From Ophiura sarsii (Eukaryota; Echinodermata; Ophiuroidea; Amphilepidida; Ophiuridae), in NCBI GenBank assembly GCA_035610835.1, contig CM069452.1, positions 13,487,753-13,551,752 on the forward strand: a stretch of 64,000 nucleotides of DNA, in the 5' to 3' direction. Numbering within the stretch: the stretch's first letter is position 1; the number at the start of each line of letters is the position of its first letter. Shown here one piece after another: positions 1-10,999 of this stretch. Both the position numbers and the translations under genes were made by a program. Under the pieces are notes generated by a model. It was not told where the DNA came from. It searched no databases and worked only from the letters and a program-made list of their open reading frames with translations.

Positions 1-22
1 CCAACAGTTTTGAACATGATTG
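1..22. repeat. Truncated right end of a short TIR element
   Basis: The window opens with CCAACAGTTTTGAACATGAT, which recurs at 2598-2617 as the right end of the element at 2339-2618. This is therefore the right terminus of a second copy, cut by the window edge. Confidence 0.55.
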
Positions 23-582
23 TATTAAAGCATTGCAAAAAATATGTACTGAATTCATACACTTCCTTATAACTCCTTTAAAAATGTTTAAAATTATCTC
101 ATATTTGGCAATATTAGTCAGCGATAATGTACGGAGAGTATAGTTTAATTAATAAAATACTGGGTCAGCACTATCTTCAATTTAAAGGGGCATTGTCTGA
201 ATCACGCACCTAAATGGTACTTTTAACAAAGGCATCTTGATAGGATATAGGTAAAACAAAATATTATCATTAAGTAAACTATTGATTTTGATATAACAAT
301 CTTTGATCGCAATATCAGAAGTATATGATGGGCCGGGTTGGTGTGTGTGGAGACGGGGAATGGGAGGGGGGGGGGGGGGTTGTGTGGTGTTTGTATGGTT
401 CGGAGAATAACCAAAAGCGCAAGTTCTGAACGAGTCTTATCATGACAACGCTGGTAAGTAAAATACAATTATTACAGTATCAGATAGTTATCAAATCTAT
501 ATAGATAGATGTCAACAAACACAAAATATCTACTTGAAAACGTAATAGTAAATTACATGGGCATATCGCATATTATATATTA
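23..582. other. Non-coding stretch, no gene recognised
   Basis: AT-rich DNA with a G homopolymer near 365-380. No credible coding frame or RNA gene is seen; the short ORFs here have no domain signal. Confidence 0.5.
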
Positions 583-1220
583 TACCCATTCGTATAAACA
601 AATACCCAAAATTCACTTTAAATTTAAAGGTGACAAAGATTCCACGGCACGTGGAATTAAAGAAAACAGCATAACAAACGAAAACAAAGCAATAACAAAC
701 ACGACGAACTTTGCGGGAGTCGAACCTCCAACCTTTGCATTCTAAAACAGATCACACGCCACTAAGCTAACAGAGAAGTCATCTTTTTAAAGAGGATTTT
801 TGGTTATCATACACTAGCGCCGTAACGGTCAACCACGGTCCACACATCATTACAATAGGACGCTATGCACGGTCTACCAAAATTAAAAGAAAGGGAGTAC
901 TGATCATCCTTTTCTATTCATTTTGGTAGACCGTGCATAGCGTTCTATTGTAATGATGTGTGGACCGTGGTTGACCGTTACGGCGCTAGTGTATAATAAC
1001 TAAAAATCCTCTTTAAAAAGCTGACTTCCCTGTTAGCTTAGTGGCGTGTGATCTGTCTTAGAACGCAAAGGTTGGAGGTTCGACTCCCGCAGAGTTCGTC
1101 GTGTTTGTTATTGCTTTGTTTTCGTTTGTTATGTTGTTTTCTTTCATTCCGCGTGCCGTGGAATCTTTGTCACCTTTAATTTTAAAGTTGATTTTTATTT
1201 GTTTATATTACGAATGGGTA
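583..1220. repeat. Long inverted repeat (snapback) with tRNA-like segments in both arms
   Basis: The two arms (about 583-893 and 909-1220) are near-perfect reverse complements of about 310 bp around a spacer of roughly 15 bp. Each arm holds a tRNA-like segment: 1033-1091 on plus and 709-771 on minus. The plus copy shows a box A-like TTAGCTTAGTGG and a box B-like GGTTCGACTCC. It looks like two tRNA-derived SINE-like units head to head, or a foldback that captured a tRNA-derived sequence. The segments lack a convincing acceptor stem, so I do not call tRNA genes. Confidence 0.75.
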
Positions 1221-1409
1221 TTTTTTGTTGACCGTGGTTATTCGTCTGAAATGCGAAAAATACATTATTATTTTGAACAGTATGAACGTGTATATAATTT
1301 TAATCGGGTAGACCGGTAATGATAAGTGTATTCCAGTACTTGAACGTCTTAGGAAGAACATCGGTTTAACAAGATACATTGTTATACCATGGGTCCCTAT
1401 TAGTACAGC

Positions 1410-1490
1410 ACATTGCCTTACTAGTGTAGTGGATTCAACTGAGACCGCGGAATTATCACTTCCATGGGTTCGAATCTCGGTACAGCGGCT
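1410..1490 (+). repeat. tRNA-like (SINE head-like) segment
   Basis: A box A-like TAGTGTAGTGG is followed about 40 bp later by a box B-like GGGTTCGAATCTC, the spacing of a tRNA gene. No clean acceptor stem is seen, so a degenerate tRNA-derived repeat is more likely than a functional tRNA. Confidence 0.35.
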
Positions 1491-2338
1491 TAGTTTATTT
1501 TTTCAAATTTTACTTCAAAGGTTTTGAAAAATTAAGATTTGAAAGAATTGAGTCGACCAGGACCGTAAAATATTTGTCTTCTTCTTCTTGCACCCCTCCC
1601 CCTACTACTCATTCATACATAATATACACGGTGCTGTACAATATTTGTCTACAGGGACAACGGTTTAGTACGTTGCGTCGGATAGCTATCTTCAGAAGAT
1701 AGTAATATAGCAGTAATGAGTAATCGACAATAGGCCCATGCCTTAGGTGATATCTCTTTGTAAAATACCATCTTAAAGTCAAGTTTAAGAACAAAGTGAT
1801 CTGACTATAACCAGGACAAGAGTATACAGTGAAGTTCAAGTCAAAGTTCTGAGGATAAGTAATTGAAATCAAACAGCTAACATGCGCTTTATAAAGCATG
1901 GCTTTTAAATGAAGATAATTCGGTTTAATGGAAAAAAGAGCGATCTCGTTCATGAATAAGACACTAAGGTCTTTGTTTCTGAAAACTAAAACAATTCTAA
2001 GAAATTATTCCAATGTTGTTCTCATTGTAGCCAAAATGTCTGGGTCATATCTAAACATACCAGGTGGAGTCACGTGCGATCAGGGACGATGATGTCATCG
2101 CTTGTAACACCCGCCGCTTTTAATAAGTTACTTGTAAAGTATGAAAATGTATCAAAACCATGGTTATTTATGTTTTTTAATTAAATATGTATACGCAATT
2201 GACATGAAGTTTAACTCAGAATGTTAACGAGATAATGTGCTTCATTTCTTAAAAAGATTGATTCAAATTGAAGCTACCGGTCTCGAGATATAAGGATATT
2301 CGTATTTTTTATAGCCCATTTTTCCACTTCTTTAATAC
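1491..2338. other. Non-coding stretch, no gene recognised
   Basis: AT-rich sequence. A minus-strand ORF of 114 codons lies at 1609-1953, but it is rich in Leu/Tyr/Ile with no recognisable domain, so I treat it as chance. Confidence 0.4.
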
Positions 2339-2618
2339 AATCTTGTTCAAAACCTGTTGGGACACTTTACACATACGCACGGAATATCTACCAAATTGAG
2401 TAAAGCTTTCAGTTGAACATGTTGAAAGTATGATATTTCAAACTAGTTGATGTAAAGTCCCCCCCCCCCCCATCCCCCAAAATCAATGTTGGAGCGTATC
2501 TATACTACAGCCCTTTGATGGACGATGCTCTTATTCGGACCAACATTGAGTTTAGGGGGAGGGACTACCATTTTCGCAGTGCATGCAAGAAGTGTCCCAA
2601 CAGTTTTGAACATGATTG
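2339..2618. mobile_element. Short TIR element (MITE-like), about 280 bp
   Basis: The left end (CTTGTTCAAAACCTGTTGGG) is the imperfect reverse complement of the right end (CCCAACAGTTTTGAACATGA). The interior has a C homopolymer near 2460 and no ORF. The same right end occurs at position 1. The transposon superfamily is not recognised. Confidence 0.65.
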
Positions 2619-3174
2619 CAGGTCTATGATCCCTGTAACATCATTTAACTCAACCTTACATTTCATATAAAAAATAAAAAGACTTGATTTCTAAATAAAA
2701 TTCAGACATCCCTTTCAGCAAATGTTCACCTTGTAGACAGACACTTTTTTGGCATTGGGGAAGTTCTTATGACATTTCTTGTCTGAAAGATTAGATAAAT
2801 CAGTCTAGTTTTTTTTTTAAGAACTATTATCCTCGGGGTTATTTTGATAATACTTCACAGGGCATTTAACCTGAATCAATTCTACTTCATATTACAATAA
2901 TTTTAAGATGTTATTTTATTTTCGAAGGAAACAATTATATTTTTGAAGTTAATCGCTCAACCAAAAGTGCATACTGAAACTAAACATCACATTCACAGTA
3001 ATGATCATCTAATCTTATCGCCAGTTATGCCATGAGCATGCACATAATGGACCAAGAAAGAGAAAGAATGCCATTTTAAGGATTTCTCAAAATTGTTAAA
3101 GAACTTACGTAAATGTAACAATAAAATGGAAACATTGACGATATGCATATGAGCAGAAGACAGAGATACTATTA
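2619..3174. other. Non-coding stretch, no gene recognised
   Basis: AT-rich DNA without a supported ORF or repeat. Confidence 0.4.
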
Positions 3175-3306
3175 GTTATCCCCTGAATGTTCACATAATA
3201 CGGAAAAATACCTATGGTTTGGCATGTCATATCGGCCGAATGTGATATGGCACAAACCATAGGTATTTTTCTGTATTGTGTGAACAATTGAACATGCAGG
3301 GATAAC
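3175..3306. repeat. Foldback element, about 132 bp
   Basis: GTTATCCCCTG at the left faces CAGGGATAAC at the right. Further in, ACCTATGGTTT faces AAACCATAGGT around a short centre. The whole segment is an imperfect palindrome with arms near 55-60 bp, typical of a small non-autonomous DNA element. Confidence 0.75.
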
Positions 3307-4201
3307 ATATTTATCGTTTAGTCCATTGGCCCCAATAAAAAATGGTTTATAAACACTCGCCAAAAACAAAACTTCAAAGAAGGCGCTGTTCTCTTCCCTT
3401 CCTACCTCCGTAAAATTCCTCAAAGTTAACAACCCTTGAACAGGTTCTGCGCGTCACCTCTGTCCATAAAATTATCGCGAAAAAACATGTCTGGTTATTA
3501 TATATGCAGATCATTTATTTTTCAGCGTGGGTTAGACCTTTTTGCGGTCTATTTCGGCCACAGAATGTAACAGAAATTGACTTGGTTGCGTTTAAATCAT
3601 CCGCCATTTTATTTGTTTATTATTTACGTGTCATATTTTACTAGCAACTCTTCCACAGACGCAAAGCAATCGCTTTATACGTAATATCATACAGCGCCAT
3701 CTAGTAACGATATGGAATATATCCTGTGATTTGACTTTCTTGTTTACGCGATATGGATCAGATTTCATACACGTGTTAACCGTTAACCAATGAAATTGCA
3801 GTATGTACACCTACTAAACGATAAAGACGATTATTGGAACTTTAACATATCCATTAGGTCTGCACTTGAACATTCCATATCAGCATTGAACAAGATGCTA
3901 TAAAAACTGGGTGGAAAGGACTTTGACAGTGTGACAATAATTAAGGGATAGGCTTAAGGAAGGAACAGAGCAGCACGTTGCTACGTGACTCATGGTTAGC
4001 CGGTTCCTAGAACACTCTTGGTAATGAATATGGACATCACTCTTGTCTTCATGCAATGACTCTAAATTTGAACCATGTGGCCGAATATCATTGTTATTTT
4101 CACTGTGTAACATTGTCAATGATCTTTGATATTTAATAATAGCACAATTGATGAAAGACTATTTCTGATTGTCAGCTGGAGATAGTTATTAAATTTGTTG
4201 C
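3307..4201. other. Non-coding stretch, no gene recognised
   Basis: No credible gene. Short minus ORFs at 3172-3432 run through the neighbouring palindrome, which explains their open frame. Confidence 0.4.
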
Positions 4202-4446
4202 TATGTGACCATCCATGATGAACCCAGTGTGAAGTGGCCAGTACATATTTGGAGATATGGGCCAATAAACCAAACACAAATCAATAAAAAGCATTTTTCA
4301 GTACCTCAATTTGATTTTTCAGTACTCAAATGAAATTTTGGTCTGAAAAATCTTGTGTTTTTATTGATTTCTGTCTGGGTTTTTTGCCCATATATTTAAA
4401 TATGAACTGGTGACTTAACACTGGGTTTGTCGTGCATGGTCACATA
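4202..4446. mobile_element. Inverted-repeat element, about 245 bp
   Basis: TATGTGACCATCCATGATGA at the left is matched in reverse complement by a segment ending TGCATGGTCACATA at the right. The imperfect arms are about 100 bp long, with matching CAATAAAAA/TTTTTATTG and CCCAGTGT/ACACTGGG blocks. There is no coding content. Confidence 0.7.
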
Positions 4447-4659
4447 TACACTTACTAATCATGATTGCCAAATGAGATACATAATTTACTGTTATTGTTA
4501 AAAGTCATAATCTAAATAAAGGTACATGTATATTACATGTGCTTACCCCAGAGACAAAACTTTAAATTCAAATCAAATGGTTTAAAGGATTTAGTACATG
4601 CTGTAATATTTGGATTTGAAGTTTTATTTTAGCAGCTTAAATCTAAATGTGAGCCTTAA

Positions 4660-4888
4660 CGCTTTCCACGCGGCTGTTATTTTACCAAATACAATTTCAA
4701 TAACCTTTCCCAACTTTCAAGGTCCATCTCAAGGATTACTGACCCGATACTAGGCATGTTTGTACTTATTTCAATGTATTTCTCATGGTGATACCAAATA
4801 TGGTAATGAAAACAATAATTTTGACATTTTTGAAACATTTTGTCAACATATGGAATGTCGTCTGCAGCCGCCTGCCGCATGGAAAGCG
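4660..4888 (+). mobile_element. TTAA-flanked MITE, copy 1 (piggyBac-like target site)
   Basis: The terminal inverted repeat CGCTTTCCACGCGGC faces GCCGCATGGAAAGCG, flanked on both sides by TTAA (4656-4659 and 4889-4892). A second copy lies in opposite orientation at 58535-58773. TTAA duplication is characteristic of piggyBac-type transposition; no transposase is present. Confidence 0.75.
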
Positions 4889-4954
4889 TTAACACATACA
4901 CTCACACCCACACACAACACAATAATTTCTAAAGGCCAAAAATGACCGTTCAAA

Positions 4955-5030
4955 TCTGTTAATTGTTCATATTTATTTGAAATTGAATGAGCTCTGTTAA
5001 TTGTTCATATTTATTTGAGATTGAATGAGC
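4955..5030 (+). repeat. Tandem duplication, 38-bp unit, two copies
   Basis: The segment beginning TCTGTTAATTGTTCATATTT occurs twice head to tail with one or two mismatches. Confidence 0.8.
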
Positions 5031-5352
5031 AATTATCAAAACAAGGGAGTGAAACTCCTGGGCCAGTATTATATCAACATTATGTGTATTAACTTTAGAC
5101 TAGAATTATACAAACAGATTTTAGTACTGTAACCCTTTTGGGGTGATGTTCAGGTGCAGAGGATTACCACGTAAAATAACAGGAAATTCACCAAATTCTG
5201 TTTCCGACATAACTTGTCACAATTGTTTCATTGCTTTCATGTGATATACAAATGTGTCATGTCAAGTTTATTTCTTGATTTGTCTCTCGCGGGGTCAATA
5301 TTATTTATGATTGGCTTTATTTTTTTTCGTAGTCATTTATAGTGTACTGTAA

Positions 5353-5692
5353 CAGTCCAACCTCGTTTATCTGACCCTCTTTTATCCGGATAACTCTGTC
5401 CGGCTGAATGATCCCAAAAGGAAACAAGTTTTTTTTACATCCTAATCGCCTTATTTTCACACTGTGAACTTGTGAAGCATTTAAAGGCTGTCTTTGGATG
5501 TTGGTAGTGCTGTTTAGTGCTTGAATAATACATTGTCACTGTAATTACCCATTACTCAAAACCCTTCTATTGTCCCAATTTGAGCACTTCAAGACAGTCA
5601 ATGCAGAATAACACACAGTTTGCTTATCCAGATTGTTCACTTATCCGGCCATTGCTTGGTCCCATCATGCCCGTATAACAGAGGTTGGACTA
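5353..5692. mobile_element. Tc1/mariner-pogo-like MITE
   Basis: The left end CAGTCCAACCTCGTTTATC and the right end GTATAACAGAGGTTGGACT are imperfect inverted repeats. Internal TTATCCGG motifs near both ends are typical of pogo/Tigger-like non-autonomous elements. TA dinucleotides lie at or near both borders. No transposase ORF is seen. Confidence 0.6.
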
Positions 5693-6628
5693 TACTCATT
5701 TCATCTTACGTGCAGTGAAGTTAGTGCTTGTTCTTGTGATCAATGCAGACTATACAAGTGAGTGTGGAGATTTATCTTTTGTAGCGTGGGTTCTTACCCT
5801 TGCATTACAACCACACACGCATATGATAGGGTGCGATAAATGGAATACGCTATTATGTCACTGCACAGAGATGGATTAACGAAGTATAATAATTTTATCC
5901 ATTAGTCTCAGTACAACGAATCTTATGAAGTGCTTGGATGAGTTACTGAGGGTATGGGTAGTAGGTAGATAATTCAAGGAATTCAGAATTATTGTATTAT
6001 TAATTTTCCTGTAAGTTTCATTTTGAAGAAACTAGAGAGAATTTGTAAATGTATGATTAGAATCATCTCAAATCCATCTATGACCATGTACATGTATTGT
6101 ACCTCATAGACTGCGGGAAGCACAAACATGACATCAGAGAATGTTCCATTGAGTGTAGCCTATAGATCATTTCAAATCGACATCGGAAAACTTTGGAAAA
6201 AGAAAAACAGGTCACATGGACTAGCTGTGTACACTGTACGCGACGTAATGAAGCGGTTGATGGCATTCATAGCATTGGTTGTCCGCTTAGTGGTTTACTA
6301 TGTTTAAATACAAGTGTACACCCATGAGAAGTAAAACTAACTAGCTAGTAGAGAGACTATTTTGTTTTATCAACAATGGCATCGATACCGCAACTTCAAA
6401 ATTATATTTTCTGATTTGAAATGGTCTATTAACAGGCGTGTGATTATTTTGCGATGGCTTTTGTTATCATACAAATCAAAGTTGTGTAAATGCTGCATCT
6501 TTCAATGGATTACTTTCTGACATAATTCGAGGGTTGACAACCAGAAAGACGTAACTCAGGTTTTGTCCATTTTGAGATATTGGTACCAAATTGTGCCAAA
6601 AAAAATCATCCAAATGTCTATCCAGCCT
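5693..6628. other. Non-coding stretch left of DIRS copy 1
   Basis: No domain-bearing ORF. This is the unique flank into which the first DIRS-like element inserted. Confidence 0.4.
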
Positions 6629-6644
6629 ATTTATTACATTATAA

Positions 6645-6827
6645 TTATTCCCAATCCCCATCAGTTTCACATTTGCAATAATCTCTCAAGTAGATTATCA
6701 TACCAAGCAAAAGTCTAACAGATCGTATTTTGCCCCTTCCCTCATGGATATACCAAATATAGTTCTCCCAGTCCCCATCTAGGCAACCGCATTTACGTGA
6801 TAAAAACTGGCAACACCCTCTAAATTT
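6645..6827 (+). repeat. Left inverted terminal repeat of DIRS copy 1
   Basis: About 183 bp beginning ATTCCCAATCCCCATCAGTT; it is the reverse complement of 14144-14327 with very few differences. Confidence 0.85.
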
Positions 6828-7255
6828 TCTTGTGTCAACCCTGATAGACGTTTGTTCGCCGAGTGGGTAAGATTGACCAAGTATTTGAGCCCTTAAGTAA
6901 GGCTCAGTTATCAATAATGTCAAGCATATTGTTTAGCATATAGATCGTAATTCATCTGAGATGTTTTGGTAAATTTCGTATTTTCAGAATACGAGATTTA
7001 CAGCCCCTTTTTTATACGACGAGTTCGTTCCAAATTGTCATTCAAAATGGCGGCAAGTTAGTGTCGTCGAATTCGTGACCCATTGATCGGGACTGTCGAA
7101 TTCTCTTCTATTGCTTCGGAGGCCGGTTATATTTTGTTATTGTATTATATATTATAATGTTTATATATATATTTATATGACCTATGTGACTCCGATTTGT
7201 CCTTATGAATGCATGCAACTGTTTAAAGTATCCCGCATGTGAGTTGTTTCCCGAT

Positions 7256-7600
7256 CACGCCGAGGAATGACGGACATATTTTCATTACGTCTTATTGTTG
7301 TTTTATAGATATTATAGACATATACGACGGGTATAGAACAGATTATAAATATTGTTATTTTGTTGTTATACTGATTAAAAATTGATTCTTGATGACCTAT
7401 GTGACCCCGATTGTCCTATGCTCATGCTACTGTAACTGTTTAGAGTACCCCGCATGTCGGTTCCCGACTTGATTTAATTAAATAGTTTATTTCACGCCGA
7501 GAAACGAAGGACATTTCTTCTCATTACGTATTATGATTTTTATACTGATTAATTTCACGCCGAGGGTCGACGGACGAATATTTATCATTACGTATTATGG
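7256..7600 (+). repeat. DIRS leader repeats with CACGCCGAG motif
   Basis: CACGCCGAG followed by a diverged GACGGACA..TCATTACGT block occurs three times (starts 7256, 7493, 7556). The first two are each preceded by a diverged GACCTATGTGAC..CCGCATGT segment. The motifs lie in the untranslated leader. They might be transcription-factor or Gag-binding sites; that is inference. Confidence 0.6.
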
Positions 7601-8261
7601 TTATTATACTGATTTATTTGATTCTTTATGACTCATTGTATTCATTTTCTACAACCTGTTTCCCTTTGTGTTTAATCATGAGGTATTGCCGACGTCATCT
7701 TGTTATGTACATCGTAGATGTTCAAGATTAAAATAGATGTAGCTGGACTCGGATAAACCGAACTCATTCTGGGAGGAGATTGAGCAGCTAAAATTGTCAT
7801 TTCCCCTCCCAAGTCTATACCTAAGATCAGACCCAAAACTAACTTAGTCAGGTTGTATACTATAGTATTTATAAGGTAAATCCTCTTCAGTCTGATTCCC
7901 TTTGTTTACATTCATTCTACTATGAGGTACTACCGTGTATACTACCCCTACCAGAGGGGAACCTTCATTCATCCCGATATATACACCACCGTTGTTCCAG
8001 TAATAACTTTTGCAAGCTAGACGCCGATTTACCGGCCGCTTTTTGGGATGTATTTGTGCAGTACGGCAGCCATTGTCTTTTCCCCTCCAAAGGCTTTAAC
8101 TAGACATAGACCAGAGGTAGATCTGTTTTCTAAACCTCCTAGTTTTCCGTTTTTCCTTTCCCTCCCTAGCCATACCTTTACACATTTCTAGAGTTTATCT
8201 GTTATATAATAGACCCTACATGTATTGTATTCGCCACTCTGGTCGCTGGTGTACGCCCGTC

Positions 8262-8747
8262 TATTCTTTATTAGGCCGTTCGATCACCCGAGGGGTGCCA
8301 CCTCCCTCGCAGAGGTGACGGTGCTTTGGTGTCAAGAACAGCCAGGGTAGTTTTTACAAAAGAAATAAACTTCGCTGGCAGTTCCTAGTCACACCAAATT
8401 TTTAACCCCCTGTTCCTAAGAGACTAAAACTGTCGAACAGGGGGAGGCCACTTTTTGTTTTGACCACTGTGCGTTAGGTCTGTTGTAAATCTGTTTCTGG
8501 ACAGCATTAGATTTACCCAAATTATACTCGCGATTCTGAGCTGATCGCAGGTGAACGGTCGGCTATTCTGTTTAATAAAGCTGATCGATCACCCGAGGGG
8601 ATCCACCTCCCACGTAAAGGTGACGGTGCAGGGGTCGTGAACAGTCAGGGAAGCTTTACAGCTCCTCTGACGGTTCCTAGTCATACCAGTTCTGATGGTG
8701 TGCAGATCCCCTCTCCCTGTTCCAATCAAACGAGCGAACAGGGGGAG
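8262..8747 (+). repeat. Direct duplication in DIRS leader (185-bp units, 301 bp apart)
   Basis: Segments 8262-8446 and 8563-8747 align along their length, sharing TCGATCACCCGAGGGG, GAGGTGACGGTGC or its variant AAGGTGACGGTGC, GTTCCTAGTCA and GAACAGGGGGAG. The second unit forms the start of the open gag frame; the first carries in-frame stops. The same duplication is at 49892-50378 in copy 2. Confidence 0.7.
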
Positions 8748-10713
8748 AAATCCATTCCGGTAGTATCAGGAAACACCTCACGAGGGGGTGTTCTCCCTGC
8801 CGTTATGACGTTCAGTAACAGAAAAACAACCTCCCATGATGGTGACCGTGCTTATAATAGAGGTTGTTGTGTTTCCCCCCCGGAAATACTGGTGAGACTG
8901 TTACTGATGAGGGGAGCACGGAAAGGGGAGCTCCTGTATATAAACAGGTGGTTCCACTTTCCACTCAGGCATGTGAATCTATACCATCAAACACGCACCC
9001 AGATCACATCCTGGCTCCACCGGGCGGTGTAATTTCCTCACGAGGCTATTATACTGCTCCTATTGTTGCTCTAGAGTCAGTTGTCGCACACCACCCCTCT
9101 TTACGGGGGGTTTTGGTGCACAGCTACAGAGTAGGGGATCTCACCGGGGGGACCAGGGTACGCTATTTTATAGTAGTAACCTAGTCTCCTCCCCCAAAGA
9201 CGCTTCTCGTACGGTAAATATTGACCCTCTTACCACAGATCCGGTCCGTATTGCCCAGAGTCGCGCCCCTGATTATCGCGCAAATATTTCCCCCCCGGAA
9301 ATATCGGATATCAATCAGGGTATTTGTGACAAAGGTACTTTAGAACCTATTATGTCACGATCCAGTGACAATAATCGCTATCCGAAAGCAAACTCGTCAC
9401 GCACTGACTATCGAGATGATTATAGATCGAGTGGTCTCGCTTACCGTAATCCCTCTTTAGAGGATAACAGTGCAAGTCAAAGAGATGCATACAGGGGTAC
9501 TCAAGGAGAGTTAAGCGATGCATACAGTAGACAAAGGAATTCACACGGGGGAGACTTTGACTATTATCCTGGCTCTTACCGCCAGACAATTCACCCTAAT
9601 TATGGTCAGCAAGTAGCTACCACTTCAAGGGTCATTGAACGACCGACCATGGGATCGCTTGAGGATTATAACTCATTCTATCAATGGCAGCAGTTTAAAG
9701 CTTTTCAGGCTAGAGTTAATACTGAGGGAAATTCCCAACCAACTCTTACACAGCCACGGGCGAATCACAATGTCACACAACCCACGGCTGCCCGTACTAG
9801 TACTAACAGTACTCTATCATCCCAGGTAGTCGCTACTACTGTCCCTTCTACTACTACTACTACTACTACTACAGTCACGGACTTAGTCAGCGTAGACGAG
9901 GAGGAGGATATCATCGAAGAGGAAGACGATGATGATTATGGGAATTATGATGATGATGATGACCTGTCACAGGGTTCAGGTGAACATAACTCAGACAATG
10001 ATCCTGACAACTCTGGTATTTTCCCGGTCAATGTCCTGATAAGGAAGGAAATTTCTGAGGATGAACCTTCTCCTTTTGGGTTGGCTTGGCAGTCAAACAA
10101 AACTAAGAATATCTTCCAACGAAACAGAGTTGATCCTATCAACAGCTATGCAGCCAGTGCTATGGGACTGGCGCCCCCTGATGTTCCAGAGGAGTATTCC
10201 GGCGGATCCTTTTTCTTCGATAGCCTTAGTGAGCCGGCAGCGACGACTTCGACTCCTACTCTTTCTCTTCCCAACGAAATTTTCACGGAAATGTCGAAGG
10301 TTAGGAACAAGGACAAACTGACTCTGGATAAGGAAGCCAGAATTGATAGAAGGGAAGCCATTGCGGCATTCAGAGTCTGCCCAACGGATGAAACCGAGTG
10401 TTTCGGTATCTCTTCCATCGATAAAAGAGTCATGGACTATATGAAGCCGAAATCTTCTTCAGTCAATAACTTCTCGAAGGAATGGGAGGAGGTACTATCG
10501 GCCGAACAGGAGGAACTTTCTGTTATCAGAAGACTCAGTATCTTCCAGATGTCGGTGATTAACGCCCTTGCTTTGGATCTCCAGCCTTCTCTTTTGAAAA
10601 AACCTTCGGAGGAAGTACAGAGATCGTACGCTTCAGCACGACTCGCCATGGACATGTCAGGTCGTGTACTTCAGGGGACGACGATAGACATTCGTTTTTT
10701 TCTCAAAGGATGA
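8637..10713 (+). pseudogene. DIRS Gag-like gene, copy 1, frameshifted
   Basis: This is the counterpart of the 762-codon ORF in copy 2, with three homopolymer differences that break it. The C run near 8875 has seven rather than eight C. The G run near 9105 has six rather than seven G. The T run near 10697 has seven rather than six T, so the frame ends early at 10713. A continuous 453-codon stretch from an ATG at 9352 keeps the acidic tract (Asp/Glu-rich, encoded around 9890-9965) and the conserved C-terminal helical block. It would be the nucleocapsid-like structural protein of the retrotransposon. The 453-codon part might still be translated, since its ATG lies downstream of the first two lesions. 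Calling it Gag rests on position in a DIRS element and a faint resemblance to DIRS gag helices, not on a defined motif. Confidence 0.6.
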
Positions 10714-10872
10714 AGGTCTCTCCTTTCGATCAGAGATCGCACAAACGAGATGGATTTTCATCTCTTTTTTTTCTTTCCGTCATTTGTCCTTGAAAACAAC
10801 GGAAACATGGGGAGCCAAGTGATTTCCAGGACTCTAGTTATTTACATATATAACTTTGTATGCCGCGTGCCT

Positions 10873-10994
10873 GTCTACGGCCATATCACGTCGGATAGAT
10901 CGGTTTTCTCATCCAATTACCGAAGTTGAGCGACGTCGGGCCCGGTAGTACTTGGATGGGAGTCCGCCGGCCTGGGTATACCGGGAGCTGTATA
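10873..10994 (+). ncRNA. 5S rRNA-like sequence inside DIRS copy 1
   Basis: About 122 bp, the length of a 5S rRNA gene, starting GTCTACGGCCATATCACGTC. It retains GAAGTTGAGCG (box A region), GTCGGGCCCGGTAGTACTTG (intermediate element) and GGATGGGAGTCCGCC..ATACCGGGAGCTG (box C and 3' stem), all at normal 5S order and spacing. A TTTTTT run at 10997-11002 could terminate RNA polymerase III. It differs from a functional 5S at several sites (for example GAGTCCGCCGGCCTGGG, which is longer than the usual GTGACCGCCTGGG), so it is a derived copy. The identical module sits in DIRS copy 2, so it belongs to the element and is not a chance insertion in one copy. Confidence 0.8.
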
Positions 10995-10999
10995 TATTT

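Noticed and set aside
9350..10655. Minus-strand ORFs across the gag region (and 50983-52371)
   Set aside because: Shadows of the plus-strand Gag-like frame.
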